Source: Planosporangium thailandense
GTDB taxonomy: Bacteria > Actinomycetota > Actinomycetes > Mycobacteriales > Micromonosporaceae
Assembly (NCBI RefSeq): GCF_011947195.1
Contig: NZ_JAATVY010000007.1
Span: 186,001-250,000, forward strand
Direction: 5' to 3'
Length of the DNA stretch: 64,000 nucleotides
Shown here: in pieces, positions 27,650 to 37,341 of the stretch
Position numbering within the stretch: position 1 is the stretch's first letter
Layout: each line of letters starts with the position of its first letter
Program-made: the position numbers and the translations under genes
The notes under the pieces: generated by a model
Database searches by the model: none
What the model was told of the DNA's origin: nothing
The model's input: only the letters and a program-made list of their open reading frames with translations

Positions 27650-28830
27650 CCCTCCGTCTCAGCGCCGCCCCGTCCGCCCTGCCGGACCTGGCGGCCCAGT
27701 GGCGGGTACTGCCGGCCCACCAGCAGCCGGACTGGGATGACGAGTGGCTGGTTGACAAGATCCGGCAGGACCTCACCGCGCTGCCCGGGCTCGTCGAGTG
27801 GGACGAGGTCCGGCGGCTGCGTGAACAGCTCGCCGAGGTCGCCGCCGGCCGGGCACAGGTGGTACAGCTCGGTGACTGCGCCGAGGATCCGGCCGAGTGC
27901 AGGCCCAGCCCGCTCATCCGCAAGGCACAGCTTCTGGACTCCCTGGCCGACGTCATGCGGCAGGCGTCCAGCCTGCCCGTCGTGCGGGTCGGTCGGATCG
28001 CCGGGCAGTTCGCCAAGCCCCGCTCACGCCCCACCGATCGGTACGGTGACGTGGAGCTGCCCGCCTTCCGCGGTCATCTGGTCAACGGGCCGGAACCGAC
28101 GATGGCGGCGCGCCGGCCCGACCCGCTGCGACTGATCAGCGGCTACCAGGCAGCGCGCACGGCCACCGACTTCCTGCGCCGTCACCTCGGCCCGGACCTG
28201 TGGACCAGTCACGAAGCCCTCATCCTCGACTACGAGGTACCCCTGGTCCGCTCCGATCTCGACGGCCGGCTGCTGCTCACCTCCACCCACTGGCCCTGGA
28301 TCGGCGACCGGACCCGCCAGCCGGACGGCGCGCACCTCGCACTGCTGGCGGAGATCTCCAACCCGGTCGCCTGCAAGGTGGGTCCGTCCACCACGGTCGC
28401 GGACCTGTTGGCCATCTGCGAGCGGCTCGACCCCGACCGGGAGCCCGGCCGGCTGACGCTCATCTCGCGGATCGGCGCCGACCACGTGGCCGAGCGACTG
28501 CCCGCGCTGGTCGCCGCTGTCCGCGACGCCGGCCACCCGGCGATCTGGCTGTGCGATCCGATGCACGGCAACACGGTCTCGGTCGGTGGCTACAAGACGC
28601 GCTACCTCACCACGATCCAGCGCGAGGTGCGCGATTTCGTCTCCGCCGTGACCGCGGCCGGCGGCGTGCCTGGCGGGCTGCACCTGGAAACGACCCCGGA
28701 CCTGGTGACGGAGTGCGTCGAGGACCCGTCGGTCGCCGACGTCGTCGGCGCGCGCTACACCAGCCTCTGCGATCCCCGGCTCAACCCGGTACAGGCGCTG
28801 CGCGTAGCGCGGGTGTGGTGTTCGCGGTGA
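27646..28830 (+). CDS. phzC: PhzC-like class II DAHP synthase
   Basis: This enzyme condenses phosphoenolpyruvate and erythrose 4-phosphate to DAHP, the entry to the shikimate pathway. The 394-residue length and motifs (GDCAEDPAE, VRVGRIAGQFAKPRS, GLHLETTPDLVTEC, RYTSLCDPRLNP) are those of plant-like class II DAHP synthases. The shortened N-terminus matches the secondary-metabolism PhzC type, which usually escapes feedback inhibition. It overlaps the upstream and downstream genes by four bases each, so translation is coupled. Its role here is to boost chorismate supply for the cluster. Confidence 0.92.
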   Translation: MTLRLSAAPSALPDLAAQWRVLPAHQQPDWDDEWLVDKIRQDLTALPGLVEWDEVRRLREQLAEVAAGRAQVVQLGDCAEDPAECRPSPLIRKAQLLDSLADVMRQASSLPVVRVGRIAGQFAKPRSRPTDRYGDVELPAFRGHLVNGPEPTMAARRPDPLRLISGYQAARTATDFLRRHLGPDLWTSHEALILDYEVPLVRSDLDGRLLLTSTHWPWIGDRTRQPDGAHLALLAEISNPVACKVGPSTTVADLLAICERLDPDREPGRLTLISRIGADHVAERLPALVAAVRDAGHPAIWLCDPMHGNTVSVGGYKTRYLTTIQREVRDFVSAVTAAGGVPGGLHLETTPDLVTECVEDPSVADVVGARYTSLCDPRLNPVQALRVARVWCSR

Positions 28831-29612
28831 CGGCCGAGGAGTTCACCGGGCGGGTCGCCCTCGTCACCGGTGCCGCCGGCGGTATCGGCGCCGCTGTGGT
28901 CCGCACGCTCGCGGAACGGGGTTCCCGGGTCGCCGCCGTCGACCTCGATGCCGAGCGCCTGACCGGCGAGGCGCAGCGGATGCGCGGCAAGGGCTGGGAC
29001 GTCACCGCGCTGCCGGCCGACGTCAGCTCCGGTGCGGCGGTCACCGCGCTCGTGCGTACGGTGGAGAACCGCCTGGGCCCGATCGACCTGCTGGTCAACG
29101 CGGCCGGGATCCTGCGACCGGCATCGGCGCTCGCCGTGCTGGACGAAGACTGGGCGGCCACCTTCGCCGTGAACGCCACCGGCGTGCTGCAGGTGTCGCG
29201 GGCGGTGGCGGCCGGGATGGTGGAGCGACGCGCCGGCTCGATCGTCACGGTGGCGTCCAACGCCGCGGGGGTGCCGAGATCCGGAATGGCCGCCTATGCG
29301 GCGTCAAAAGCGGCCGCGGTCATGTACACCAAGTGCCTCGGCCTGGAGGTTGCCCGGTACGGCGTGCGGTGCAACGTGGTGGCGCCGGGGTCGACCGACA
29401 CCGCAATGCTGCGCGCGCTGTGGGCGGCGGGCGGCGACGCCCGCCAGACCATCGCGGGCAGCCTGAGCCAGTTCCGGGTCGGCATCCCGCTCGGGAAGCT
29501 CGCCACGCCGAACGACGTGGCCGAGACGGTGGCGTTTCTCCTGTCCGATCGGGCCGGCCACATAACCATGCAGGAGCTGTACGTCGACGGTGGCGCCGCG
29601 CTCGGCGTGTGA
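28827..29612 (+). CDS. EntA-like 2,3-dihydro-2,3-dihydroxybenzoate/DHHA dehydrogenase
   Basis: This 261-residue short-chain dehydrogenase has the NAD motif TGAAGGIG near residue 15 and the catalytic serine and YxxxK in [18 protein letters not shown] and AASK. The C-terminal block [21 protein letters not shown] is close to E. coli EntA. In EntA the enzyme aromatises 2,3-dihydro-dihydroxybenzoate. In this context the likely substrate is trans-2,3-dihydro-3-hydroxyanthranilate, giving 3-hydroxyanthranilate. The GTG at 28827 overlaps the phzC-like stop by four bases. Confidence 0.88.
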   Translation: MTAEEFTGRVALVTGAAGGIGAAVVRTLAERGSRVAAVDLDAERLTGEAQRMRGKGWDVTALPADVSSGAAVTALVRTVENRLGPIDLLVNAAGILRPASALAVLDEDWAATFAVNATGVLQVSRAVAAGMVERRAGSIVTVASNAAGVPRSGMAAYAASKAAAVMYTKCLGLEVARYGVRCNVVAPGSTDTAMLRALWAAGGDARQTIAGSLSQFRVGIPLGKLATPNDVAETVAFLLSDRAGHITMQELYVDGGAALGV

Positions 29613-29688
29613 CCGCGCCGACAGGTCATTGAACGGGCGGCCGTCCAGCGGGCGGCCGCCCACACCTTTTCAAGAGGAGTTGAGGAGC

Positions 29689-30351
29689 ATGGCGATTCCC
29701 CAGATCAGCCCCTACCCGATGCCGAACGGGGCGACGCTGCCGCCGAACAAGGCGACGTGGCGCGTCGACCCGGCCCGGGCTGTGCTGCTCATCCATGACA
29801 TGCAGAAATACTTCCTGGCCCCGTTCCCGGCCGACACGCAACCCACGGTCGACCTGCTGCGAAACGTCACGGCGCTGCGCGAGGGCGCGGTGCGAGCCGG
29901 CGTGCCGGTGGTCTACACCGCCCAGCCAGGCGGTATGACCGAACAGCAACGGGGGCTGCTGCGCGACTTCTGGGGTCCCGGAATGGCGGTCTCCCCGGCG
30001 CACCGCGAGATCGTCGACTGCGTCCGGCCCGCCGACGGGGACACCGTACTCACCAAATGGCGCTACAGCGCCTTCCACCGCAGCGGGCTCCGCGACCTCC
30101 TCCGTGACCGGGGTCGCGACCAGCTCATCGTCTGCGGGGTGTACGCGCACGTCGGCGTCCTGATGACGGCGTGCGACGCCTTTACCAACGACATCCAAAC
30201 CTTCATGGTGGCCGACGCGGTCGCTGACTTCACCGCCGACTACCACCGGCTCGCCCTGACCTACGCCGCCGAGCGGTGCGCGGTCACTCCGACGACCGCC
30301 GCCGTCCTGGGCTGGCTGGCCGCCGAGGTGGCGGTCGGGGCCGCCGGCTGA
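29689..30351 (+). CDS. phzD: PhzD-like isochorismatase
   Basis: This enzyme removes pyruvate from ADIC to give trans-2,3-dihydro-3-hydroxyanthranilate (DHHA). The 220-residue protein has the catalytic Asp37 (LIHDMQKYF) and Lys123 ([10 protein letters not shown]), matching Asp38 and Lys122 of the known PhzD. The loop GVYAHVGVL replaces the nucleophile cysteine of other hydrolases in the family, as expected for PhzD and EntB. GAGGAG precedes the ATG. It is the last gene of the plus-strand operon and is followed by a long perfect palindrome. Confidence 0.92.
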   Translation: MAIPQISPYPMPNGATLPPNKATWRVDPARAVLLIHDMQKYFLAPFPADTQPTVDLLRNVTALREGAVRAGVPVVYTAQPGGMTEQQRGLLRDFWGPGMAVSPAHREIVDCVRPADGDTVLTKWRYSAFHRSGLRDLLRDRGRDQLIVCGVYAHVGVLMTACDAFTNDIQTFMVADAVADFTADYHRLALTYAAERCAVTPTTAAVLGWLAAEVAVGAAG

Positions 30352-30362
30352 CGTCGTATCCC

Positions 30363-30412
30363 GGTAAACGCGAGGAGCCCGACGACCGGTCGTCGGGCTC
30401 CTCGCGTTTACC
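30363..30412. terminator. Perfect 50-base palindrome, bidirectional terminator
   Basis: The sequence is an uninterrupted inverted repeat of two 25-base arms (GGTAAACGCGAGG... and its exact complement) with no loop bases. It sits in the 66-base gap between two convergent genes, the phzD-like gene ending at 30351 and the SDR gene ending at 30418, so it can stop transcription from both sides. Confidence 0.85.
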
Positions 30413-30417
30413 GACCC

Positions 30418-31179
30418 TCAGGCTGTCGCGCCGCCGTCCACCACGAGGTCGTGCCCGACGGCGAAGGCCGCTTCCGGGGAAGCCAACCACAGCACCGCGG
30501 CGGCCACCTCCTCGGTGGTACCGACGCGCCCGAGCGGAACGGCCGCGGCGATCCGCGCGTCCCGGTCGGCATCGCTCTCCCCCGGCCGGCGGGACATCGC
30601 GGTATCGGTGGCACCGGGGCTCACCGCGTTGATCCGCACATTCTCCCCGATGTACTCCCTGGCTACCGTGCGGGTGAGCACGCTGACCGCGGCCTTCGTG
30701 GCGGCATAGGCGCCGAGGCCGGGCCGACGTCCGTGCGCGCCGATGTTCGACGCCATGTTGACGATCGCGCCGCCACCGTGGGCCCGCATGTGGGCGATCT
30801 CGTACTTCAGCGCCAGGTACAGGCCGGTGAGGTTGGTCGCGACGACGGTGTCCCAGACTTCCTCGTCCAGGTCGGCGAGCGGTGCGGGCCGTCCGATGAT
30901 GCCCGCGTTGTTGAATGCCACGTGCAGGCCGCCGTGCCGCTGGACGGTGGTGGCGACCAGGTTGGCGACCTCGTCGCTGCGGGTCACGTCGGCGACGACC
31001 GCGCTGGCCAGTCCTCCCTCGGAGGTGATGAGCTTGACCGTCTGGTTGAGGCTGTCGGCGCTGCGCCCGGCCACCACGACGGTGGCGCCCTCCCGGGCGA
31101 ACGCCTTGGCGGTGGCCCGGCCGATGCCGGATCCGCCGCCGGTGACGAGGGCGACCTTGCCGGTGAACCGGTTGCTCAT
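30418..31179 (-). CDS. SDR family oxidoreductase
   Basis: This 253-residue classical short-chain dehydrogenase has the cofactor motif TGGGSGIG, NNAG, the active-site YAATK and a PG motif (VSPGATDTAM). The family covers glucose 1-dehydrogenase-like and 3-oxoacyl-ACP-reductase-like enzymes, and the substrate cannot be inferred. Its start overlaps the MFS gene end by four bases, so the two are a coupled pair transcribed toward the phenazine-type genes. Confidence 0.88.
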   Translation of the reverse strand: MSNRFTGKVALVTGGGSGIGRATAKAFAREGATVVVAGRSADSLNQTVKLITSEGGLASAVVADVTRSDEVANLVATTVQRHGGLHVAFNNAGIIGRPAPLADLDEEVWDTVVATNLTGLYLALKYEIAHMRAHGGGAIVNMASNIGAHGRRPGLGAYAATKAAVSVLTRTVAREYIGENVRINAVSPGATDTAMSRRPGESDADRDARIAAAVPLGRVGTTEEVAAAVLWLASPEAAFAVGHDLVVDGGATA

Positions 31180-32615
31180 GAGCTCTCCTTCGGTTGTCGG
31201 TTACGTGGACGCAGCGCCAGGGCGGCGTAGCACGCGCACAGCGCCAACGGCGCGGCGGCGACGGTGAACGCGAAGCCGTACCCCCGGGCGACGGCGGCCG
31301 GCATGTCTACTGTGGGCAGTTGGGCAGTGGCCGTGCCTGCGACGGACACGAGCAGCGCGAGCCCCACCGTGGGGCCGATCTCCATCGCCGTGTTGACCGC
31401 GCCGGCGGCCAATCCCGCCCGGTCGGCCGGGGCGCCCTCGACGGCGGCGACGGTGGCGCCGGAGAAGGTCAGGCCGGCACCCACGGGGAAGACGACGAGA
31501 CCCACCAGGAGGAACCCGCTGTGCGTGCCGCCGGCGTCAAGGCGACCCAGCAGCACCAGCCCCACGGCGGCCAGCGCCAGGCCCGCAACGGTGGCCGTGC
31601 GGGCGCCTACCCCGGCGATCAGGCGCCCGGCCAACGCACCGGTGACCAGTAACGCAGCACTGAACGGTACGAACGCGCCACTGGTCGCCAGTGGACTCAG
31701 GCCTCGTATCTGCTGGAAGTACAGGGCGAGGAAGAAGAACACCCCGGACATCGCGCCGGCGGCGAGCAGCACCGCGAGCAGCGCGGCACCGCGCCGGGCG
31801 GAGGCGAGAAACGCCAGCGGCACGAGCGGTGCCGCCGCCTTGGCCTCAACCAGAAGGAACACCGCCAGCAGCAGCACACCTGCCATCAACGGAACGAACA
31901 CCGCCGGACTGGCCAGGCCGTGATCGGCGCCGGCGACAAGCGCGTAGCTGACGGCGGACAGCCCCGCAGTGATCAAGGTAGCCCCGAGGTAGTCCACCTC
32001 TGCCCGTACCGGGGTGGGCCCGGCCGGCAGCAGGCGGGTGCCGCCCACCCAGGCCATGAGGCCGACCGCGGCCGGCAGCACCATCGTCCAGCGCCAGGAC
32101 GCCCAGGTGAGCACGACGCCGGAGAGCAGGGTGCCGGCGGTAGCGCCGATGCTGGCCACAGTGCCCCAGACGGCGGTCATCCGCCGGTGGGTGACCGGGT
32201 CCGGGAAGACCACCCCGAGTAGCGCCATCGCGGCCGGCGCGGCCAGCGCGGCGCCGACGCCTTGGCCGAACCGTGCCGCCAGCAGCACCGCGTACCCGGA
32301 GGCCAGCGCGGCCGCGACGGATGCCGTGGTGAACAGCGCGACTCCGATGATGAAGACGCGCCGCCGACCGAGCAGGTCGGTCAGGCGACCGCCGAGCATG
32401 AGCAGGCCGCTGAACGACAGTCCGTAGGCGGCGCTCACGAACGCCAGGTCGCCGGCGCTCAGCCCGAACTCACGCTGGATGCCCGGCAGCGCCACCGACA
32501 GCACGGTGATCGCCGCGATGAGGACGAACTGAACGGCAGCCAGCAGGAGGAACGCGGCCACCGGCCGGACAGCCGCACGGCCGGCGCCCGTGGATGTCAC
32601 AACGGTCTGGTGCAT
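31176..32615 (-). CDS. MFS exporter (DHA2-like, 14 helices)
   Basis: This 479-residue membrane protein has about 14 hydrophobic segments. The helix 2-3 loop GGRLTDLLGRRRVF is the MFS signature, and the gene looks like a drug:proton antiporter of the DHA2 (EmrB/QacA) group. AGGGAG lies five bases before the ATG at 32615; the longer frame to 32702 has no ribosome site. It most likely exports the cluster product or gives self-resistance. It is co-translated with the SDR gene. Confidence 0.88.
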   Translation of the reverse strand: MHQTVVTSTGAGRAAVRPVAAFLLLAAVQFVLIAAITVLSVALPGIQREFGLSAGDLAFVSAAYGLSFSGLLMLGGRLTDLLGRRRVFIIGVALFTTASVAAALASGYAVLLAARFGQGVGAALAAPAAMALLGVVFPDPVTHRRMTAVWGTVASIGATAGTLLSGVVLTWASWRWTMVLPAAVGLMAWVGGTRLLPAGPTPVRAEVDYLGATLITAGLSAVSYALVAGADHGLASPAVFVPLMAGVLLLAVFLLVEAKAAAPLVPLAFLASARRGAALLAVLLAAGAMSGVFFFLALYFQQIRGLSPLATSGAFVPFSAALLVTGALAGRLIAGVGARTATVAGLALAAVGLVLLGRLDAGGTHSGFLLVGLVVFPVGAGLTFSGATVAAVEGAPADRAGLAAGAVNTAMEIGPTVGLALLVSVAGTATAQLPTVDMPAAVARGYGFAFTVAAAPLALCACYAALALRPRNRQPKESS

Positions 32616-32900
32616 GTGGACTCCCTGGTCGGTCCGAGCCAGCACGGTGCCACGATAGGTTTTCTGGAACGATCGGTCAATATCGATCAGCATCTCGATC
32701 ATGCGTGAGCGCGGCCGCGCCGCCGGGACCGGCCGGAGGGGAATCGACGAACGCTCACCGCACGCGGTGTCGGCTACGCGTCACGACGGCGACTGCTCGA
32801 CATGCGACTCCGGCAATCCGGCGGAGGGTGCGCCCGACGGACGCCGGTGCGGTGGTCGCCAACCAACGACTGCGGCGTCCGTCACCCTGTCCGGGTACCG

Positions 32901-33992
32901 CTATCCGGCCCGCCCGATCCCGTACGCGGCCAACTGCACACGTGAATTGATTCCGAGCTTGCGGTAAATGCGACGCAGATAGTAATTGACGGTGTGTGGC
33001 GACAGGTGCATCCGACCGGCGATCTGCCGGTTCGTCAGACCTTGGTTGGCCAGCCTTGCGACGTCACGCTCTCGCTCGTTCAGCCCGCTCCAGGGATCCT
33101 CGGAGCGCGACCTCCCGGCGAGTGCGAGCGGACGGCACGTTCCCTCGGTGGCCTCGGTGCCCCCGGTGGTCCGGCACGGCCCGCCGACGACGAGATCGAG
33201 GGTCGGGCGGCAGCCCTCGTCAGCCTCGCCGCCCGCCCGCGGTTCGCCGCCGGGCATGGCGGACGGCGCCGCGTCCCGGCGTCGCTCGTCAACCTCGTGC
33301 CGCAGCGCTGCCAGCACCGGGGACGGGATGGACTCGATCGCCACCCGGCGGACCAGCTCCTGCCGGAACGCCAATCGCTCCGCCACCGGTTCCAGCACGC
33401 CACCCTCGTGCAGTTCCTGCAGCACCGGCAGCAGCTCCGCGGTGGTACGTCCGAGCAGCACGGTGAGGTCACTGACGAGAAAGGACTTCCCCACCACGGC
33501 GGCGACCGCGGCGACGTGCCGGGCCGCCGGGCTCAACCTCGCGAGCCACCGCTCGACCATCTCCCGCACCCGCCAGGGCAGCTCCGGCGAGGTCAACGAG
33601 ACGCCGTCCGGCCCGTACGCCAGCGCCGACTGCTCCCACAGTCCACCCAACAGCGCAAGCACCAGGCTCGAGTCACCGGCCGCCGCGCCGAGCAGGTCTC
33701 GTAGGTCGCGCGCCGGTGGCGCACCCAGCAGGCCGGTGGCCAATCGCTGGACAGAGTCTTCGTCGACCCGCCTGTCCGGCTCGGTTGACCACAAGGCCGA
33801 CGGTCGCCGGTCGCCGGCGACGGCACGACGCCGCTCCCCGCCGCGGGCGGTGCCCGCCGAAGCGGCCCCGCCACCCGCCAGGGGCGTCAACCGCGTCGCC
33901 GCGCCGGCATCCGTACCGACGGTACGTAGAACGCTCGGCGCCTCGTCGTCCCAATCGTTTCCGAGATCCTCGGTACCGACCCCAACCAACAC
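32901..33992 (-). CDS. LuxR-family regulator, shortened LAL-type
   Basis: The C-terminal 65 residues are a LuxR helix-turn-helix (LNERERDVARLANQGLTNRQIAGRMHLSPHTVNYYLRRIYRKLG). The preceding part contains a segment similar to the winged-helix region after the ATPase of LAL regulators (AARHVAAVAAVVGKSFLVSDLTVLLG). The ATPase domain with Walker motifs, normally about 300 residues, and the TPR part are missing, so the protein is 363 residues instead of 850-1000. The GTG at 33992 has GGAGG six bases upstream. It is a likely pathway regulator that lost its ATP sensor. Confidence 0.78.
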   Translation of the reverse strand: MLVGVGTEDLGNDWDDEAPSVLRTVGTDAGAATRLTPLAGGGAASAGTARGGERRRAVAGDRRPSALWSTEPDRRVDEDSVQRLATGLLGAPPARDLRDLLGAAAGDSSLVLALLGGLWEQSALAYGPDGVSLTSPELPWRVREMVERWLARLSPAARHVAAVAAVVGKSFLVSDLTVLLGRTTAELLPVLQELHEGGVLEPVAERLAFRQELVRRVAIESIPSPVLAALRHEVDERRRDAAPSAMPGGEPRAGGEADEGCRPTLDLVVGGPCRTTGGTEATEGTCRPLALAGRSRSEDPWSGLNERERDVARLANQGLTNRQIAGRMHLSPHTVNYYLRRIYRKLGINSRVQLAAYGIGRAG

Positions 33993-34266
33993 TGTTCGCC
34001 TCCGTCAATTGCAGTTCCACGGCGTCGACTGAGGCGAGCTGCCCCCCCGTGTTGACGCGTGGCGGTTCCAATCCCCGGCCTCGAAGCCGGGGTCATCAAT
34101 AGAACGGGACGTGATGGATATTGTCGTCAGGTTCTTTAAATCGCTGCTCCGGGGCTCCACGACGATCTTCGGTCCAACGCCAGCAATTCCGGCCAAAGGT
34201 GCTGCCGATCAGGGCGTTGGCACGCCATTCACGGCCGATTGACGCGACCCATACTAGAACGAGGGG
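33993..34266. other. Intergenic region with a GC hairpin
   Basis: No gene is supported. A hairpin lies at 34073-34092, with CCCCGGC and GCCGGGG arms around a six-base loop. Since the TetR gene ends at 34267 and the LuxR gene starts at 33992, both on the minus strand, it may end TetR transcription or act as a leader element for the LuxR gene. Confidence 0.45.
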
Positions 34267-34854
34267 TCAATTATATTGCCCGACGAGCACTGCGAGTGCC
34301 TGCCGGGCCGCGTCGCGCCCCCGGTGGCGATCGGCGCCCTTACCCACCACCCGCAGCCCCTGCAGGACCACGACCAGGAATCGCGCGAGTGACAGGGGGT
34401 CGGCGTCGGGGCGCAGATCGCCCTCAACGCGCGCCCTGGACAGCGCCGTGGCGAGCGCCACCTCCAGCGTGCGCCAACTGGCCTCGACCCGGCGGGCCAC
34501 CGCCTCGTTCGCGGGAAGCAGCTCCACGGCGGCGTTGACCACAAGGCAGCCTCGGCCGTCGTCCCGCTCCGTCTCCTCGACGTACCACTCGACGAGTTCA
34601 CGCACGGCGGACAGGGCACGGCCCGGCCGGGACAGCCGCTCGATCACCCGGGCGTCCGTCTCGCTGACGTAGCGATCGAGCGCCTGCAGGAACAGCTCCT
34701 GCTTACTGCCGAAAGTCCCGTAGATGCTCGCCCGTCCGATGCCGAGGCGCTCCACCAGGTCGGACATCGAGGTCGCCTCGTAACCCCTCTCCCAGAACAG
34801 GTCGAGGGCGGCACGCAGCGCCTCCTGCGGTTCGAACTCCTTCGAACGGCCCAT
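34267..34854 (-). CDS. TetR/AcrR-family repressor
   Basis: This 195-residue repressor has an N-terminal helix-turn-helix (MSDLVERLGIGRASIYGTFGSKQELF) and a ligand-binding domain resembling the TetR_C family. I chose the ATG at 34854 because the usual family opening (MGRSKEF) begins there. Its position beside the MFS/LuxR genes suggests control of export or of the cluster. The longer frame to 35103 is not TetR-like. Confidence 0.9.
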   Translation of the reverse strand: MGRSKEFEPQEALRAALDLFWERGYEATSMSDLVERLGIGRASIYGTFGSKQELFLQALDRYVSETDARVIERLSRPGRALSAVRELVEWYVEETERDDGRGCLVVNAAVELLPANEAVARRVEASWRTLEVALATALSRARVEGDLRPDADPLSLARFLVVVLQGLRVVGKGADRHRGRDAARQALAVLVGQYN

Positions 34855-35142
34855 GCGATCGATGCTACTCCGATTCTGGAACGCCCGTACCAAGTATCCA
34901 CGCGCGTCCGAGGCGAATCCACGACACCGCGGCGTCCGGTCGGGCGCGGTCCGAGCGCCGTGCCGGCTGCCCCGAATCCGCGTTCGTCGCTCATTGCCGC
35001 ACCAGCCTCTCTCATCGGCCCGGTCGAACCACCTCTGCCGTTCGACCGGCAGCAACGAGACGGCCTCGGCGTTGCACCGGAGACCGAGCCACCCGCAACG
35101 CACCTCATCCCCCGCCGAATGGCAAACCGGCCACCCGCCCGG

Positions 35143-35931
35143 TCACCCGCACCGCTGACCCGCCTGCGCGAGGCGGAGGCGACGATGGTGCGGGCAGGTA
35201 CCCGGCAGTGGATCCGCGGCGCGGATGCGGTCGCCCCCGGCGAGCTTCGCGTCCCGCAACGCGGCGTCGGCGCGCCGCAGCAGATCGACCATGTCGACTC
35301 CGGGAAGGAGGGCACCGCCGGCCACACCGATCGATGCCGTGCAACCGGTGACGCCAGCCCCCGAGCCGTCGTCGACGCCGACCCGGACCCGTATGCGGCT
35401 GATACCGTCGCGAATGCGCTCCGCCACCGCCAGCGCCGCGGCAGGGTACACACCAGGCAGCAGGCCCAGGAACTCATCGCCGCCGAACCGGCCGGCGAGA
35501 TCCCCATCGCGGATCGAGGCACGAAGAACGCCCGCCGATGCTTGCAGAACCGCATCGCCGACCAGGTGACCGAACTCGTCGTTGACCCGCTTGAAGCAAT
35601 CCAGGTCGATGATGAGCAACGCCACCGGGTGCCCCCGCCCGCGTGCGCGATCAAGCGTGTCCTGCGCGGCGTCGTCCCAACCCCACCGGTTCAACAAGCC
35701 GGTCAGCTTGTCGGTGGACCAGTAGCCCACGGGTTGCCCACACGATCGACATCGCTCGCCTCCCCCGCCCCCTCCTGGCCAACCGGTGGGTCTACGGGCC
35801 GGCTCTTCACGCGCCGCCACCGGTCGAGACGCCGCCGGTCGCGTGAAGCCGGCGAGCGCCCGGGTCGGCACCGCCATCCCCGTCGCCGCCGATTTCACCC
35901 AGGCTGACACCGACCGTCGTTTGCCGCCCAT
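35143..35931 (-). CDS. GGDEF-domain diguanylate cyclase
   Basis: The C-terminal 170 residues of this 262-residue protein form a GGDEF domain: STDKLTGLLNRWGW, then DLDCFKRVNDEFGHLVGDAVL, and the catalytic loop GRFGGDEFLGLLPG. It should make cyclic di-GMP. The N-terminal 90 residues contain a CRSC motif but no recognised sensor domain. I chose the ATG at 35931 for its GGGGAGG site; the frame runs to 36108. Confidence 0.82.
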   Translation of the reverse strand: MGGKRRSVSAWVKSAATGMAVPTRALAGFTRPAASRPVAAREEPARRPTGWPGGGGGGERCRSCGQPVGYWSTDKLTGLLNRWGWDDAAQDTLDRARGRGHPVALLIIDLDCFKRVNDEFGHLVGDAVLQASAGVLRASIRDGDLAGRFGGDEFLGLLPGVYPAAALAVAERIRDGISRIRVRVGVDDGSGAGVTGCTASIGVAGGALLPGVDMVDLLRRADAALRDAKLAGGDRIRAADPLPGTCPHHRRLRLAQAGQRCG

Positions 35932-36594
35932 CCCGCCTCCCCGAACAAGACTCCCGCCGCCATCGCGACATGCGAAGCCACCGATGTGCGTGACGCCACA
36001 GCCGTGGCTGACACTCATTCCCCACGCGTCCCGCCCGTCACGCCGCGACGGAACCTGTGGTCCTCCGCACGTTGCTCCCGGACCGCCGCGTTGAGCCCGA
36101 CGCCGCAATCAGAGTCCGATGTCGACAGGCAGCGGACTCCCCCCGATCAGCGGCCGATCGCGCTCGGCGGGCGAGGTGACGAGCCAGGAAAGCGACAGCA
36201 CGTATCCAGCCTCCGCGTCGACTCGTCGAGCACGCAGGCACCGCGGCCGTCGATCCCGTAGCGGTCGATACGACGACCACGATCCCGTCGCCCCTTGCAA
36301 ACGCGCCACCGGGACGAAGACATGTGACCGTCACAGCGATGGTCCTTTGTAGATGATGTGAGGGGCGGCCACCTGCGGGGCCGTGCACCGGCCGTCAGTA
36401 ACCAAGACGCTGCTCCTCCACCTGCGCTCGGCTGCCGGCCATCCGCTGTAGCGGATAAGCCTGGCGACAAACGTACTCAGCGATACACAAGACGTCAACG
36501 TTGATCAATATGTTGCCGGTCGCAAACCAGAGCCCCATCCGCTAACATTGACGACTGGCGACTTCCGGACGACGTCGACCCTAAGGACGCCCCG
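35932..36594. other. Long intergenic region with a dyad at 36495-36504
   Basis: About 660 bases with no supported gene. Near its right end is a perfect ten-base palindrome TCAACGTTGA at 36495-36504, about 90 bases upstream of the XRE regulator gene, with AT-rich sequence around it. It is a candidate promoter/operator for that gene. Confidence 0.45.
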
Positions 36595-37065
36595 ATGGAT
36601 CCCGGCAAGCATGCAGCTGAACGCAGCGAGAGTGAGCTCGGGCAGAAGATCAATCGCTTGATCGCCGCAATGTACCCGGACGAGCGGAGCCGACCCGGTT
36701 TCGCGAAACTCTCACAACACATTCGCGAAGCCACCGGCACCGCGATCTCCAGCACCTACCTGTGGGAACTGACCACGGGTCGGAAGCAGAACGTCACGCG
36801 GAGCACGTTGACGACCCTCGCGAAATTCTTCGGAGTTCCGCCGGAGTACTTCCTCGACGATCGGGTGTCAGCGCGGGTCGACACCCAGTTGGAACTCGCG
36901 GTCGCCCTGCGCAATCGAAAGGTACGGTCGATAGCCTTGCGCGCTGACGGACTGTCGGAGGAGACGCTGAACTCGATCCTCGCCATTCTCAACCATGCTC
37001 GTGAGATTGAGAAACTGGACCCCCTTGATGAAGACAATCGTCAGCCGTCAGAGCCGTCTGCCTAG
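36595..37065 (+). CDS. XRE-family transcriptional regulator
   Basis: This 156-residue regulator has an N-terminal helix-turn-helix of Cro/CI type (FAKLSQHIREATGTAISSTYLWELTTGRKQNVT, then TLTTLAKFFGVPPEYFL). An alpha-helical C-terminus follows. Such regulators are often paired with an ImmA/IrrE metallopeptidase that cleaves them; that gene is 276 bases downstream (from its chosen start) on the same strand. Confidence 0.87.
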   Translation: MDPGKHAAERSESELGQKINRLIAAMYPDERSRPGFAKLSQHIREATGTAISSTYLWELTTGRKQNVTRSTLTTLAKFFGVPPEYFLDDRVSARVDTQLELAVALRNRKVRSIALRADGLSEETLNSILAILNHAREIEKLDPLDEDNRQPSEPSA

Positions 37066-37341
37066 TCGTCATCGAGGTGGAGCCATCCCGCCGGCCGCGC
37101 CCAACCCGGCCCACTCCTTGCGAAGCACCGGTCCGCCTTCCGTTGTCGCTCCAATTCTGCCGTCGGCCCGATGCGTGCCACCCGTACGGCCGCATCGCCG
37201 GCGCCGACCACGACGCTCACGCAGCACGCACAACCGGCATTCCCGAAGAGCCGAAGCGGCTCAGCGCAGCGAGCCGTTCACCTCGCGAAAGCGCATCGTT
37301 GAGCGCCTTGGGCTTCGCCGCTTAGAGGAATGGGCGACCAG

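Noticed and set aside
22151-32615. Ordinary phenazine cluster
   Set aside because: PhzF, PhzG and PhzA/B are missing, while an EntA-like dehydrogenase is present.
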